This document shows positions 32,756-44,556 of a stretch of 64,000 nucleotides of DNA, piece by piece. Numbering within the stretch: position 1 is the stretch's first letter; every line of letters begins with the position of its first letter. Origin of the DNA: Ariolimax columbianus. Taxonomy: Eukaryota; Mollusca; Gastropoda; Stylommatophora; Arionidae. A model generated the notes under the pieces. It made no database searches and was not told where the DNA came from. It worked only from the letters and a program-made list of their open reading frames with translations. A program made the position numbers and the translations under genes. The DNA is taken from NCBI GenBank assembly GCA_036924085.1, contig JAVGWX010000004.1, forward strand, positions 38,910,293-38,974,292. Direction: 5' to 3'.

Positions 32756-35742
32756 CACTTTCAGTCCCAAACAAAAAAGCAGGTTTGACCCAAGCAAAAA
32801 TGGCTACCACTGAGTGTGTTGAAAGTTAGCCTTTATAAATTAATGCTTGTGATGCTCATGTATATAAAGACATGTGTTGTTATATATGAAAAAAAAGGTA
32901 AGTGGTTGTAGATTACAGGTATGCATAATGTAAACATGATTTCATACAAAAATATATAGTTATGCCAAGTAAAATGTAGGCAGAAAGAAGGATGTGATCA
33001 AATTTTGCTATATAAAATTACACTTTTTTTGTTCTGAAACTGCTTGCAATGTCAATATTCTTGTAAAAACTGCAAAAATGTCACAAACAACTATATTCTC
33101 ATAACATATAATTAATTTGTTGCTATAAAATCAATGGAAAATAATAAATTTCTCAGAATACAAAAGTAGGTCATTAGGCAAAAAAAAAACCATGACATAT
33201 CATAATATATCAAGACAGTAGAATGAACATATATTTGTGATGTTTGTCTGCAGAATCCATATCTTGTTAGATATGAAAATGATGACAAATGGGTGTAGAT
33301 AGCTGTTGTTTATTATTTATTTTTGTTTTCAATTAAAAAAATTGTAGTTATGCTACAAAACTTGATTATGTATAAATGATTTCAGTGAAAAATTAATTGT
33401 TTGGCATATAAAATTGACAGTGTAAACATGTTTTCATGTATAGTTATGTATTATAAAATTGATACTCAAAGAAGATGATGATGAGACAGTAGTGCAAAGT
33501 GTCTTACCTTGTTGTTGAACTGCTATATCCATATCCATAACAAATATCACAAAGCTGCATACAATGATGATCCAAGTAAAAGATGCACACGATAATAATC
33601 TAAAGTCCACAATTCAACTAGCTATCAATACTACATGCTATTTCATTTAAACTAATCAGATCAAGCTAGCTGTTTTGCTTATGGAAAGCCAGAAAGCAAT
33701 TTTTAGGGCAAAGGTGAGGTCTGCCTGTGCAGCCTGAACACACATAGCTAGATCTTCGACGCCCTTTACCGCGGCCTTGGCTGCAGTGAACACGATCTCT
33801 GTCCTTCCCAACAAATTCCACAAGATGTCTAGCACCAACTGTCCTCTCCACTTCTGTTCCTTTCATGGAATGTTTGAAGTTTTTTGATGAACAACTTATC
33901 AGTCCATCAGGTGTCAGCTTCGCAGCTTCAATGACCAGATCATTAATTAGCCGCTGTTTGAATTCTTGAAGTGAGAGCTTCTTTTTTCCATTACCTGGCA
34001 CAAAATGTAAATAATTTGGGCATTGATCTGGGTTTTCTCAATAACCCAATGGTAAATTTTTTTCCACCACTTTCGGCTTTTACGGTTGTGCATGCCATAA
34101 TAGCCAACCATTTGATCCATCAGATCACAGTCATTCATGCTCATATTGTAGTCATCATCCGCTTTCGGCTTTGTTGTTTTATTCCAGGTACCCTTCTCAA
34201 CAGTTGATACTGTGGCTTTTGTTGAAACAAGTATGCAGGGCTTCTTTGCCTTTTTACTCTTCCAGGCAACGCATAATGTTTTGTCCACTGAGTCCAAAAA
34301 CCACTTCATCTCTTGGTGTCAAAGCTTCAATGTCTTTATTTCCGGGGGAAGGAATAAAATCTGTCTGCAAAAATATGATGTCCAGGTCTCAATGGCTTCA
34401 AAAGAGTGCTGAAAACTTTCACAGCATGTGCGGAGCTGGGATCAACATCCGGATTATAGACAGTATTCTTACCAAAATAAATTTTTAAATTTAATACATA
34501 GCCAGTGGCGGAATCACAAAGTGCAAATGACTTGATGTAGTACTTGTGTGGCTTACTGGCATTGTACTGCTTATACTTGAATCTCCCTTTCCATCCAATA
34601 ACCATTTCATCAATGCACACATTCTCAAAAGGGTAGAAAGCACTTTGAAATCTTGTCAGTAACAGATCCACAAATGGCTCAATCTTGGCTTGATCTTGTG
34701 ACTCTGGTTCACAAACATGTCGCATGCTGTGAAAAATACACTGGCTGCGGTTTCTTGAAAACATTTGATGGAACCATGGTGCATAATAATTTCCAACAGT
34801 ACGCCAGTAGTCTTTCATTTTGGGTCTTGGATCAATGCCCATGGCGATCATCACAGCTGTGAACTTGAGCCATTCATAACGTGTTAGTGGTGTCCATGAA
34901 GCAAATGTAGAGTACTTCCTTGGTGGGTTATTGGCTTCAATAACCTTTGCAGCATAAGCATTTATGCTTGCTATTAAAATGCCAACAACAGCATTATCTA
35001 GAAAAAATTTTTACAATTCCAAGGGTGTCTCCATTTGATAGAAAACTGGATTTATATTATTTCTAGTCTGGCGAAAAGTAAAAGTTGAGTTGGTCTCACC
35101 AGTTTCTACTGATCGCCAAGCTGATATGTTATTATTACCCTCATGTCCATAGGTAACATTGTAATCATTGTTTCTAACAACGTTATGATCCTTCCTCATT
35201 TTCTTCCTTCTTGGTTCAGACACAGTTGCTGATGTTGTGGCAATCTGACTTGATTGTCCTGTGCTCATAGTCGAACTATCACTTTCTGTATCGTCGTTCG
35301 GTTCGTTTTCAGACTCCTCGTAATGATAATCTGACAATTCTCCATCATCAGAGCTACTGTCGTCCATATCGGAATTAGATTGTTGACTTCTCATCTCTTC
35401 AAACATCTTTATAGCTTGATCTGCAGTAAATCGACGAGGCCTATTACTAGTATTACCTGAGGTGGGCTTTGCCATTTTAAATATTGTCGAATACACACTG
35501 AATATTTGTATAAATAACAGTAAAATTTACCAAACTTTCAACAGGGATGTGAATTTCTTACCTCGCTAGTTTTGAAATTAGTAAACGGAAGTGGGAAACG
35601 ATGTCTGGTGTGTTTTAAAAGTGACAATATAGTGATAGAAACGAAACAAAATGTAAGCGCTGAATAATCGTCCCAAAGAGAAAAAGTGACCGCACAAATG
35701 TCCGACCATTTGGCGTCCGGGGCTTATTGTGTTCAGTTTTAA
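32752..35742 (-). mobile_element. piggyBac transposon relic, about 3 kb
   Basis: It lies between TTAA at 32752-32755 and TTAA at 35739-35742, TTAA being the piggyBac target. The left end starts TTAACACTTTCAGTCCCAAA, resembling piggyBac termini. The right end, in reverse TTAAAACTGAACACAATAAG, is not clearly its inverted match, so the right boundary is less sure. The transposase frames are on the minus strand. It sits in the tail of the CR1-like fragment. The AT-rich 32756-33650 is its non-coding left part. Confidence 0.7.
33666..35496 (-). pseudogene. piggyBac transposase, four pieces, frameshifted
   Basis: N-terminus (35496 down to 35011): an acidic Ser-rich region preceded by RRFTADQAIKMFEEM. 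The core (34854 to 34336) has NVCIDEMVIGWKGR with the first Asp, YYIKSFALCDSATGY, and HHIFADRFYSF with the second Asp. The next piece (34309 to 33947) has NDCDLMDQMVGYYGMHNRKS with the third acidic site and RKWWKKIYHWVIE. The C-terminus (34001 to 33666) is Cys/Arg-rich (CSGCTGRPHLCPKNC), the usual zinc finger. The core pieces are long and well conserved, so loss of function is fairly recent. At least two frameshifts separate the pieces, and about 150 bases between 35011 and 34854 are degenerate. Confidence 0.9.
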
Positions 35743-36600
35743 CTATTGAGACACTATGGGATACCAGGGAAGTTCATAACCCTCATACAGAATATGTACA
35801 AAGATACAGTTAGTAGAGTAGTACATGGAGCACTGACTGACATCTTTGACTGTAAAACATGGGTGAGACAAGGTTGCCTGCTTTCCCCTTTCCTGTTTAT
35901 GTTGGCTATTGACTGGGTAATGAAGACATCAATCGAGGGAAACAAAACTGATATTCAGTGGACACTATAGTCACAATTGAAGAACCTCAACTATGCAGAT
36001 GGTCTGGTACTTTTATCACAGTCAGTCAAATTGAGATTGAATATCAACATGAAGAAAACTAAGCTTCTTAAACTCAACATTATTAATAAAGAACCAATCA
36101 TGCTAAAAGGAGAGCAGTTGGAAGAAGTCGATACTTTCATCCATTTAGCAGCACAATTGATACATCAGGAGGTACAGATGTAGATGTAAGGACCCGAATT
36201 GGGAAGACAAGAAAGCCATTCTTGACACTAAACAACATATGGCGATCCGGAGAAATCAAGACTCACACTGAAGTTATAATATTTAATGCCAGTGTCAAGT
36301 CAGTGCTACTGTATGGAGCTGAAATATAGAAAACAACTAAGAACATACAACAAAGACTCCAGGCCTTCATTAACAGATGCCTACAAAGGATAATGGGCAT
36401 AAAGCGACAGGGCACGGTGAGAAATGAAGACGTGAGAAAGGAACCAACAACAGCCACTGGAACAACACATCAAGCAAAGAAAATGAGGCTGAATAGTACA
36501 TATGCTATAGATGACACCATCCAAAATGGTGTTTGCGTGGATTCCTCAATGGAAGAGAAAAAGACGTAGACCCAAAAATACACGGAGAAGAGAAGGAGAG
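35743..36600 (+). pseudogene. RTE-like LINE, RT palm to C-terminus (piece 3)
   Basis: It resumes as RHYGIPGKFITLIQNMYKDT, then TWVRQGCLLSPFLFMLAIDW, NLNYADGLVLLSQ at the catalytic box (YAD-G in place of YADD), INMKKTKLLKLN, and TLNNIWRSGEIKT, INRCLQRIMGIKRQG. Together with 29160-30530 and 31115-31912 it makes one element in correct order. The second catalytic Asp is changed to Gly and stops are present. Confidence 0.8.
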
Positions 36601-36619
36601 AATGAAACTAACATTAAAT

Positions 36620-36985
36620 GATTATACCTGGAGAGAGACAGAAAGTGATTATACCTGGAGAGAGACAGAAAGTGATTATACCTGGAGAGAGACAGAAAGT
36701 GATTATACCTGGAGAGAGACAGAAAGAGCAGCCCAGGACCTGATTATACCTGGAGAGAGACAGAAAGAGCAGCCCAGGACCTGATTATACCTGGAGAGAG
36801 ACAGAAAGAGCAGCCCAGGACCTGATTATACCTGGAGAGAGACAGAAAGAGCAGCCCAGGACCTGATTATACCTGGAGAGAGACAGAAAGAGCAGCCCAG
36901 GACCTGATTATACCTAGAGAGAGACAGAAAGAGCAGCCCAGGACCTGATTATACCTGGAGGAGACAGAAAGAACAGTCCAGGATT
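36620..36985. repeat. 27-bp then 41-bp tandem in the LINE 3' region
   Basis: GATTATACCTGGAGAGAGAC starts at 36620, 36647, 36674 and 36701 (27-base spacing), then at 36742, 36783, 36824, 36865 and 36906 (41-base spacing, the extra part being AGCAGCCCAGGACCT). The single-copy version occurs at 61038-61070 in the deleted element, so amplification happened here. The element's 3' end follows to about 37075. Confidence 0.93.
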
Positions 36986-37604
36986 ATGTATGCTATGAAA
37001 TATTGATAATGGCCTGTGCACTGAGAAAAGCGACCAGCTGTCTGCTGGGACCAGGTAAGCTGACTAGGGTGGCTAGTAAAAACACCTGTAAATAAATTTT
37101 CAAAACATTTGACACATTTTATGCACAGATAGAAATTGTTCTAAGATGAGATCAAAAGCTTGCCAATCATATTGAAATTGCTAAAATAATTATCAACAAT
37201 ACTTTTTCTTTACTTAAATGCATTTATCTGTCACTTTTTGCACTGCTGTTAAATGCTTTAGTGCTGGTGAGGAATGAATAAGACTTTGCATGCTATAAAA
37301 GGCTAGTAGGTTTTGCATGAGTCTGACAACTTCGTGTAAAACAAAAAACTACAGAAATCTCTGCTGCTAGAGCACATACTGTTGTTGTGTAGTCTTCTTG
37401 TCCAGTATCCCCATGCCTTTACTACAGCATTGAATTACGGATTGTTGCCTAAACAAATACAAATTATTCATAGATTTAAATTCAAACAAACAAGAGACCA
37501 TTTAAATATCAGTTTAAACAATTTTATTAAGAAAATTGATTTGTATGACTATGATCATATTTTAAGGTGATTGGCATAATTAAGTCAAAAGTTCTTAGTT
37601 CTTA

Positions 37605-38000
37605 GTTTTTAGTCAACCTGCACTTCTACAGGGGCAGATACCCCTGTGCAGGCCCCAGCTGTGGTATGACCTGGATGTAGCCAGGAGGGGGGGGGGGGGT
37701 TTTCCTGCTTAGGGGGCTAGGTTTGAGCAGTAAATTACTCTGCTGCATTGGGACAAGTGCTGCGGAAGGTGGTTAACCATTGAGTGAGTCCATCTTAATA
37801 GACTCAACCACTAGTACAAAGTAACATGCAGTCTGTTAGGTATTATCTATGCTGCTTTAAACAAACAACCAAACTATGGCCGGTGTTTTGCCATGTCATA
37901 CAGTTAGTCACCTCTTACAACTTGCTCTCTATGGGACAGTGGTGCTATTCTTGTCCTTGTCATACACAACGACCCCGGCAGACCACTCTGCTTTAAGTTA
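37605..38000 (-). mobile_element. Repeat T2, minus copy
   Basis: It is the reverse of 9895-10290: GGTTAACCATTGAGTGAGTC, CCATCTTAATAGACTCAAC, GCTATTCTTGTCCTTGTCAT and CCCCGGCAGACCACTC. It has a 14-base G run near 37687. Confidence 0.75.
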
Positions 38001-38171
38001 ATAGCAAAGGTTAATAATGATGACAGTATTTCTGTCACTCTGGTAAACATGTATTTGTGTAAGCTGTACAAATCTTGCAAACTTATAGTGTGACATGTAA
38101 ATTAATATTTGTGACCTTGGCTAAGAAAATGTTTCACTTATGATGTGTATTTATTTGTTTAAAAAAAATAG

Positions 38172-38289
38172 ATTTCAACTGACAGAACCAGTTATTAGCA
38201 AAGACCTTGATTCAAATTATTACATAGCTAATGGAGAAGAAGTGACTCTACTCTGCTCTGTCATTGCTGCAAAAGCATTGGTGTTTGTT
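38172..38289 (+). CDS. Exon C2: start of Ig1 (module C)
   Basis: The acceptor is TTTAAAAAAAATAG and the donor GTT/GTAAGT. It is 118 nt, phase 2 in and phase 0 out. It encodes FQLTEPVISKDLDSNYY, then NGEEVTLLCSVIAAKALVFV, the B strand with the first Cys. The next exon starts with Cys, giving C-x11-C across the splice. The polypyrimidine tract is poor (A-rich), so the acceptor is weaker than usual, but the frame and domain fit leave little doubt. Confidence 0.88.
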
Positions 38290-38887
38290 GTAAGTTGATT
38301 TGTTACATTTTTGTCATTTGTTAAATCTATTAAATTACGGTACTTTCTACTTATACTTGCCTCTCACTGTAAAATTGACTGGTATGTAACCTACAAATGT
38401 ATATCTTTAGTCTATACAGCTTTTAATTAAGTACACGAGTCTGTTAGAGAAGGCAAGCCAAAGTGGAAGGGAACTGGTCACTCCATGTCAGAAATTTCTG
38501 AGATCTAGTATAATAAAGTCACTAACACTTCATCCCCAAACATAGTATTTTCTTTGGGTTTATATTAATCCTTTATCTTCTACTTTATCCTCAACATACA
38601 CCCTAAGCATAAATATCATAACAGACTATGCAAAAGGTACAGTAGATTAATTATAATTACGAAAAATGTTAATATTATATGTTCAGTTCAGTTTAAGTGC
38701 CATCATAACATCATATGGCACCTGCAGTTGAGCTCAAATGTCCCCTAATTCCTGTCTTGATCTGTCAGACTTGTTGATGTTCATATTTTCATGTTATCCT
38801 CCCATTAATAGCATTGCTTACCTCTAGCACATTTACCCTCTACCATTACTTCCAGTATTCTCTCAGCAAGTCCTTTGATGTATTGGA

Positions 38888-39110
38888 AGGCTGCGTGGTC
38901 TAGGAGTGAAGCGTCTGTTTCACAATTTCAACGCACCCGGTTCGAATCCCACGCGAGTCCAGTTTGGCCGATATGGTTTTTTTTGCTTCTCCACGTACGG
39001 AAAGTAATGGCAACTTATCGTACTGCACATTTGCAAGAAACTTATGACAGCCAAAAAGGTTGGCGGTTGTAAGAGGCGACATTCTGCAAAGTACATGCTA
39101 CTTACTTTCT
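38888..39110 (+). mobile_element. SINE2 copy
   Basis: The tRNA-like head has GGCTGCGTGGTCTAGGAGTG (A box) and CCCGGTTCGAATCCCACGCG (B box). The body is GGAAAGTAATGGCAACTTAT, AGAGGCGACATTCTGCAAAG. A second copy is at 63546-63745 and a headless piece at 7263-7385. Confidence 0.88.
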
Positions 39111-39345
39111 TATTTTTGATGTGACCAAAATATTTTAACTCACTAAACTCTGACTTTGTTCATCAATTCTTTTTGCATCCCTAATTTCTCAAATACTTCC
39201 TTATTTGTTTTTTCTTTCCTTTCCATGAAATGCGCTCCATCTTTCTATATATCTAGATTTCAAAGGCATCAATTCTCTTCTCCAACTGATTGTTCATTGT
39301 CAATGTTTCTACACCATACAGTAATTATGAATATACATGAGATCT
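39110..39345 (-). pseudogene. LINE C-terminal fragment, minus strand
   Basis: In reverse it gives TLTMNNQLEKRIDAFEI, a segment also read on the + strand at 56385-56440 (NKQL-KRIDAYKMWIYKRI), then RKMERISWKGKKTNKEVF. It is short and frame-broken. Confidence 0.65.
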
Positions 39346-39427
39346 CTGATCACTTTCATTTTTATTTGTAAGATGCTTGTTTATATGTCAATATGTAACT
39401 CATGTTAGTGAAAACCTGTCCTGTATG

Positions 39428-41472
39428 CACTAGTTTGAGGTGATGGGACAACGTGAGCGTTTGCATGATCCTGGTAGCTATGTTGACAGAAGTCGTGTAG
39501 TCCTGGTAGGTTTAATCAAGCTAAGTAGGTCCCCAAGGGAGAGGAGGTAAACTAAAAGTGCAAAACCACCCACCAGGTTTTGAGGGTTGGATCAGGGCCT
39601 ACAACTAAAACTTGAAAACAGCTAAACTATGTTACAGAAACTTCAACAAAAAATCGAAATACTATTACAACCGGTCAGATTTGAGAGGATCCCACTCAAA
39701 CGAGGCATTTGATGTGACATACTGAAAGCTGATCAATGGAAGGGTAGCTGACCATAGAGACAAAAATCAGGGTAGAGTTCTGGAACATCAGAACCCTGTA
39801 TGAAATGGGAAAGACAACACAAGTTGCTAATGAAATGGAACAATAAAAGATAAATCTGGGTCTGGTAGAGATAAGATTAAATAATGCAGGATCTACCACA
39901 CTAAGCTCAGAAGAAACCATCGTACATTCAGGGCGTGAAAAGGAAGACCAAACACACAAAGAAGGGATTATCTTCTTGTTGTCAATAGAAGCAAAGATGG
40001 CTCTTATAGAATTGGAACCAAAATAACAGCAAATAGTTTTTATTCAAATAGAGATAAAACACCAATCATACAGTGCCAACAAACAATGATGATGAAAACA
40101 CTTGATATGCTATATATCAAGAGTTATATCAAGATAGTCATGAGAGATCTAAATGCTGAAGTTAGAACAGACAATAGTAATTATGAATTCAATATGGGCA
40201 AAATTGGCAAGTGAAACAGAATAAAAAATGGGGAAAGCTTTGTCAACTTCTGTGACTTCAATGACTTGGAGATACACATAAGGTTCATAAAGCCATATGG
40301 TGTTCACCAGATGTAGATACTGAAAATCAAATTGACCATTTCACAAAAGATTGGAAATAGAGACTCTGCTTGCAGGGTGTGAGGGTAAAGAGAAGATAAT
40401 ACTATCATCTGCTCTTAGCAACTATACCAGCTCTCAAAGAATGGACACTTAAAACAAGCCATAATTGCAGCACGTAAAACCTACCAAATAAAGATGCATC
40501 ACTATTCAAGATTCAAGAGCAGGCAAGGTTGCTTGATGCCAGGTAGCCAGAAGCTGCTTAAATCTGTGTCTGTCCTTTGTCCTGAAGTACCATGATGGTC
40601 CAAGTGAGATGTCCACCAACGAGATAGAGAAATGATCTGCACAAATAAAATAGCTATATTTAAAATTATCATGGAGCAATCCAGCAAGTACACTTTATAA
40701 ATTTTGAAAAGACATTTGATAGTATTGACTGAACAGTAATTTAGAAAATATTGTAGCATTATGGAAGCCAGATAAATTTAAAAGAATTACACAAGATTTT
40801 TATAAAGAGACTTGTTTTATAATTTGCCTAAGCAAATTGTCAGACCCATTTACAATTCACACTGGGCTCAAACAGGAATGCTCAATTTGTCCAATAATTT
40901 TTCTCACGATACCGGAATGAGTGATGTGACATAGAACATAGGGTAGAAACATGGGGAACATTTGATAAACAGCTGAGTGGCCTCAATTTTGCAAATGATA
41001 TATGTTTTGGCAACAAAACAACAGCTGATAAACAGTATATTTATGCTGACTCTGTTCTACCAGTGTCAAACATGACCTCTGTCCAGGAAGCATGAGAGTA
41101 GAATTTTGATGTGTAAAATGAAGTGTTTCAGGAAGGACATCAATGTTACCAGGAAAGACATAATGCGGAACTACGACATTCGCAGTATGGTTGGCACTAC
41201 ATCTTGTGCAGAATACATTTCCAGACACAAAATAAGTTGGTTTGGTTATCTCATGAGAATGCACACTTGGCAGAAAATAAAATAGAAAGGTGCATGCTTA
41301 GAAGGGAGTGGGCCTCTCTTCTGAATAACTCTGGTATACAACGTCACATGAATCTACTGCCCATAACATGGAGGTGGCTGGGGAAACGAAAGAGCTGATG
41401 CAGTGGCGGGAAAAGCTGTGATGAATGACACAGTGATGACAGGAGACAGGATTGAGTTGATAACGGTAGTAG
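39428..41472 (+). pseudogene. RTE-like LINE, endonuclease and partial RT, heavily decayed
   Basis: It starts with a diverged version of the 5' end seen at 29160 and 60680. At 39780 it reads NIRTLYEMGKTTQVANEME then LGLVEIRL, the endonuclease start. RT segments follow: HFVNFEKTFDSID-like text near 40690, then LNFANDICF at 40984, a ruined FADD box. Stops are very frequent. SINE1 at 41473 interrupts it and the C-terminus resumes at about 42230. Confidence 0.7.
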
Positions 41473-41735
41473 AGGGATGGCGTGGGCTAGTGGTAAAGTG
41501 ACACGGCTCACAACCAAAAGGCATTGGGTTCGATCCCCATCACAGCACTGGCCGTTAGTACAGGGAAACAAACCCTTAAAAAATGCAGAAGGAAGCAGAC
41601 TCTTAAAAAAATGCATGCCGAAGTCAGGTGCACTGGGCCAACAGGCACAAAAATAAAATCCGCAGTACAATGCACACCACATTGGAGAACAGAGAAATGA
41701 GGCAAACACCCAAACAAAAATTTGTAAAAATAAAA
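41473..41735 (+). mobile_element. SINE1 copy, plus strand
   Basis: The head is GGGATGGCGTGGGCTAGTGG and CATTGGGTTCGATCCCCATC. The body, with AGAAGGAAGCAGACTCTTAA and AGTCAGGTGCACTGGGCCAA, ends in an A-rich tail. It closely parallels 46475-46715. Confidence 0.88.
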
Positions 41736-41879
41736 ATTAAGGCAATTAGGAATACTCTACAGAATGATGAAGAGACAGAAGGTCACGAAAATGCATATGT
41801 GAAGAGGATAATGGATTTGGGAGTGACGAGGGGAGAAAGTGTGTTCTGTCTGGAAAGATCCCAAGAACATTAAATCAAC

Positions 41880-42990
41880 ACCTGATTGGGACTATATATA
41901 ACTTGATTCTAGTAACAACATTATTAGACAGGGGACATTCCCATAAGTACTCCGTTCTCCTTCCAAGCAGCCAGCCAAGCGTATATATATATGCACACTC
42001 ATCAACTTCCACTGATGATGACTTACAACACTGGTAGATCTGGTTACAGAGCAAGGGGATGACTGTGAGGCAGATGAATAGATGACAGAGTGATTGTAAA
42101 GCAACATGTGCTCACCTTGACCGATACAACGCATTTGGCGCAGGACAGGTGACTTATGCTCCCCACAATGCTTAACGGCATAAGTGGAAAGAAAGCTAAC
42201 TAACTAAATGTGTGCTGTCACATAAACAGCAGGACATACAAAGAAAGATAGTCAGACTAAAATATGAAACAGTACAAGTGGGATTTCAGATTAGTGTGAA
42301 TAGAATAAATGAAGGTAAAATAAACAAGAAGCAAAAAAAGCCTCATAAAGATTAATGATCAGGTAATTGAAGAAATGCAAAATTATACTTCTCTGAGAAG
42401 TATTGATAAAAAGAGAGGAGCAAATTAAGATACTATGCCAGGATTAACAAGGCCATATTTGCTGTCACCTTTCTTCACCAAATATGGAATTCTGCAGCAT
42501 TTTCCATGAATGAGGCTGTTTTAACACAAATGAAAATTTAGTCCAGCTACATTGCTATGACACATGGCATGTGCCTAAGAGTATTGCTTCCAGACTCCAG
42601 ACTTTCATCAACAAGTGTCTTCAGCACATACTTTGTGTTAGATGGCCAGAAAAAATGGCAAACACCGATGTGAAGAAAAGAACATGGCAACAACCAATAG
42701 AGTGGGAGATTTGGAAGAGAAGTGGAGATGGATAGGACACACTCTCAGAAAGAAGCCAGATAGTAGAACCAGACATGCGCTGGATTGGAACCCATAGTGA
42801 AAAGGACAAGAAACACCAAGTGACAAAAGTTGAAGGTGGAAGTCAGTTCAATTGGGTTCTTTGGGACAGAACTCAAGAAAAACAGCATGAACATCTCTTG
42901 TGTCCTTATGTTCAAAGAGGAAGCAGACAGATAAATGAAAATGATGATGTTGATGAAAATGGATTAGACCCATCGCTATTCTCTTCTTGA
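41880..42990 (+). pseudogene. RTE-like LINE C-terminal part and flanking unknown
   Basis: From 42230 the order VRLKYETVQVGFQISVNRIN, then FINKCLQHILCVRWPEKMAN and KKRTWQQPIEWEIWKRSGDG, and MRWIGTHSEKDKKHQVTK fits the C-terminal region of an RTE-like element. 41880-42230 includes a fragment I cannot place. 42990-43169 has nothing visible. Confidence 0.65.
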
Positions 42991-43169
42991 TTTCCATTTA
43001 TACCATTACATTTTCAAGATAAGCTCTTCACCTGTTCTACTGTTTAATCATATATTTTTTATTTATTATAATTGTATACTGTTTTGTTGATTAAAGATAC
43101 AACTTTTTGTCATAACTTTTGTTAAGTCATAAAAATCTCATTTAAAATTCTATCTCTCACTCCTTTTAG

Positions 43170-43277
43170 TGCAATGGAGAAGTTTTAAAGGAGACTGCAA
43201 CTACAGGTTTCAATGTAATAGATCCACATACTATGCAATCCTATCGAGAAAATACGTTGATTATAACCAAAGATCAA
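43170..43277 (+). CDS. Exon C3: middle of Ig1 (module C)
   Basis: The acceptor is TCACTCCTTTTAG and the donor TCAA/GTAAGT. It is 108 nt, phase 0 on both sides. It encodes CNGEVLKETATTGFNVIDPH, ending at LIITKDQ. The CNG is the same tripeptide as in UNC5 Ig1 and exon A2. It is longer than A2 (79 nt). Confidence 0.92.
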
Positions 43278-43659
43278 GTAAGTTAAAAATGTTCTTTTGT
43301 TACTGTCATTATAACGTAAGCATGATAAATATCTACAAGCTGAACTGTTTATCTCATATGTTAACATGTTTCTGTTCACATTTTAACAAATGCTTTTGTC
43401 ATCATTCTGTTAAGCAATAGAATTTTTGTAAATACAGTTTTGCATATAAAGTGTTTTTTCTTTATATACAAATAGAAATCATGCAGATTTTAGTTGCATC
43501 TGCACTAATTTTTATTTACTTTCCTTTGAGCTACTAAACACTTTATGTGTTTCTATAATTTATGTTAGCTAGAAAGTCTATATTGTTACATAAATGATTT
43601 GCAACATTGTTTTCCATTTTTGTTGTTGATTATTGAAGTGTTAAAAAATCCTTCCAAAG

Positions 43660-43786
43660 GTTGAAGCACGGAGAGTACTTCTTGAATCGTACACCTGCTT
43701 ATGCCGTGCCTACTATCAGAAGGAAGGCGGTTTGCCAACAGAGTATTTGTCACTTGAGAGTTCATCAGCTGTCATTGAAATCACAT
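43660..43786 (+). CDS. Exon C4: end of Ig1 (module C)
   Basis: The acceptor is ATCCTTCCAAAG and the donor ACAT/GTAAGT. It is 127 nt, phase 0 to phase 1. It encodes VEARRVLLESYTCLCRAYYQ, then LPTEYLSLESSSAVIEIT. The C-x-C-x-AY is the F-strand signature. The VEARR start resembles the helix-like VEE/VEK segment that precedes it in UNC5. Confidence 0.93.
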
Positions 43787-44399
43787 GTAAGTTTATCCCC
43801 TGTTAATAACAACCTATATGCTTATTTTATAAATGATACAATCTTGTCCGAGTGTTGGCAAGGCCTGACAGGGAAGCAAAGAATAATGAAACGGTAACGT
43901 TGTCATAAAAGGTGATTAAGAGGGTTTGGAAATAGGGCTGGCTACTACATCTTGTAGAAACTTTTACCAAAGAAACTTTGAAGACTGATGATCCACAGGT
44001 AGCTGAAAATGTTTTTGTTGATTGATTGACATTTTTTGCTGTTTGTGGGGTTAGATTTTCTGATTTCGCACAACAAAAAACAACCAACAATTGGCATTTC
44101 TCTAATTGCACAAATAATTAATATTTATGAATGTTATGTACTTGCTTTGTTGTTCAGTTATTTGTGCATGTATGTGATTTATTTATTTGCAACTCTTACA
44201 ATAATGTGTAAATTAAATTAAATATAGAAAAAATAGATCAAACTAAGGTTTTAGTTGCATCTTAGTAAAAGAAATACTTTTACTTATATTGACAATAGAG
44301 ATAATTTGATGCTGGATAGATATGATTTGCTGTTGTAACCAGAAAAGTTTGTGCCAAACAGTTTTATTTTTTGGCTGCTTATGTGTTATCAAGGTCCTT

Positions 44400-44556
44400 G
44401 GAAAGTATCAAACACTGTAACTTGCCAGTATGTCATAAAAGGTGACTAAGGAGAGCTTGACATGAGACTGCCATGCCATTCTGTAAAAACTATAAGCCAC
44501 AGGGAAAAGAAAAGAAACTCTACACCTTGTAGTAGAATAGAAGTGACTCATCATCA
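44400..44556 (-). other. 3' non-coding end of the minus-strand LINE
   Basis: It follows the RT frame. The words GTCATAAAAGGTGACTAAGG (44433) recur at 43900 as GTCATAAAAGGTGATTAAGA, so a small piece of the same 3' region also lies at 43895-43985. Confidence 0.5.

Noticed and set aside
38888..38960. A functional tRNA gene in the head of SINE2 (and in SINE1 heads)
   Set aside because: The A and B boxes are good, but the acceptor stem does not close and each is followed by a SINE body repeated elsewhere.
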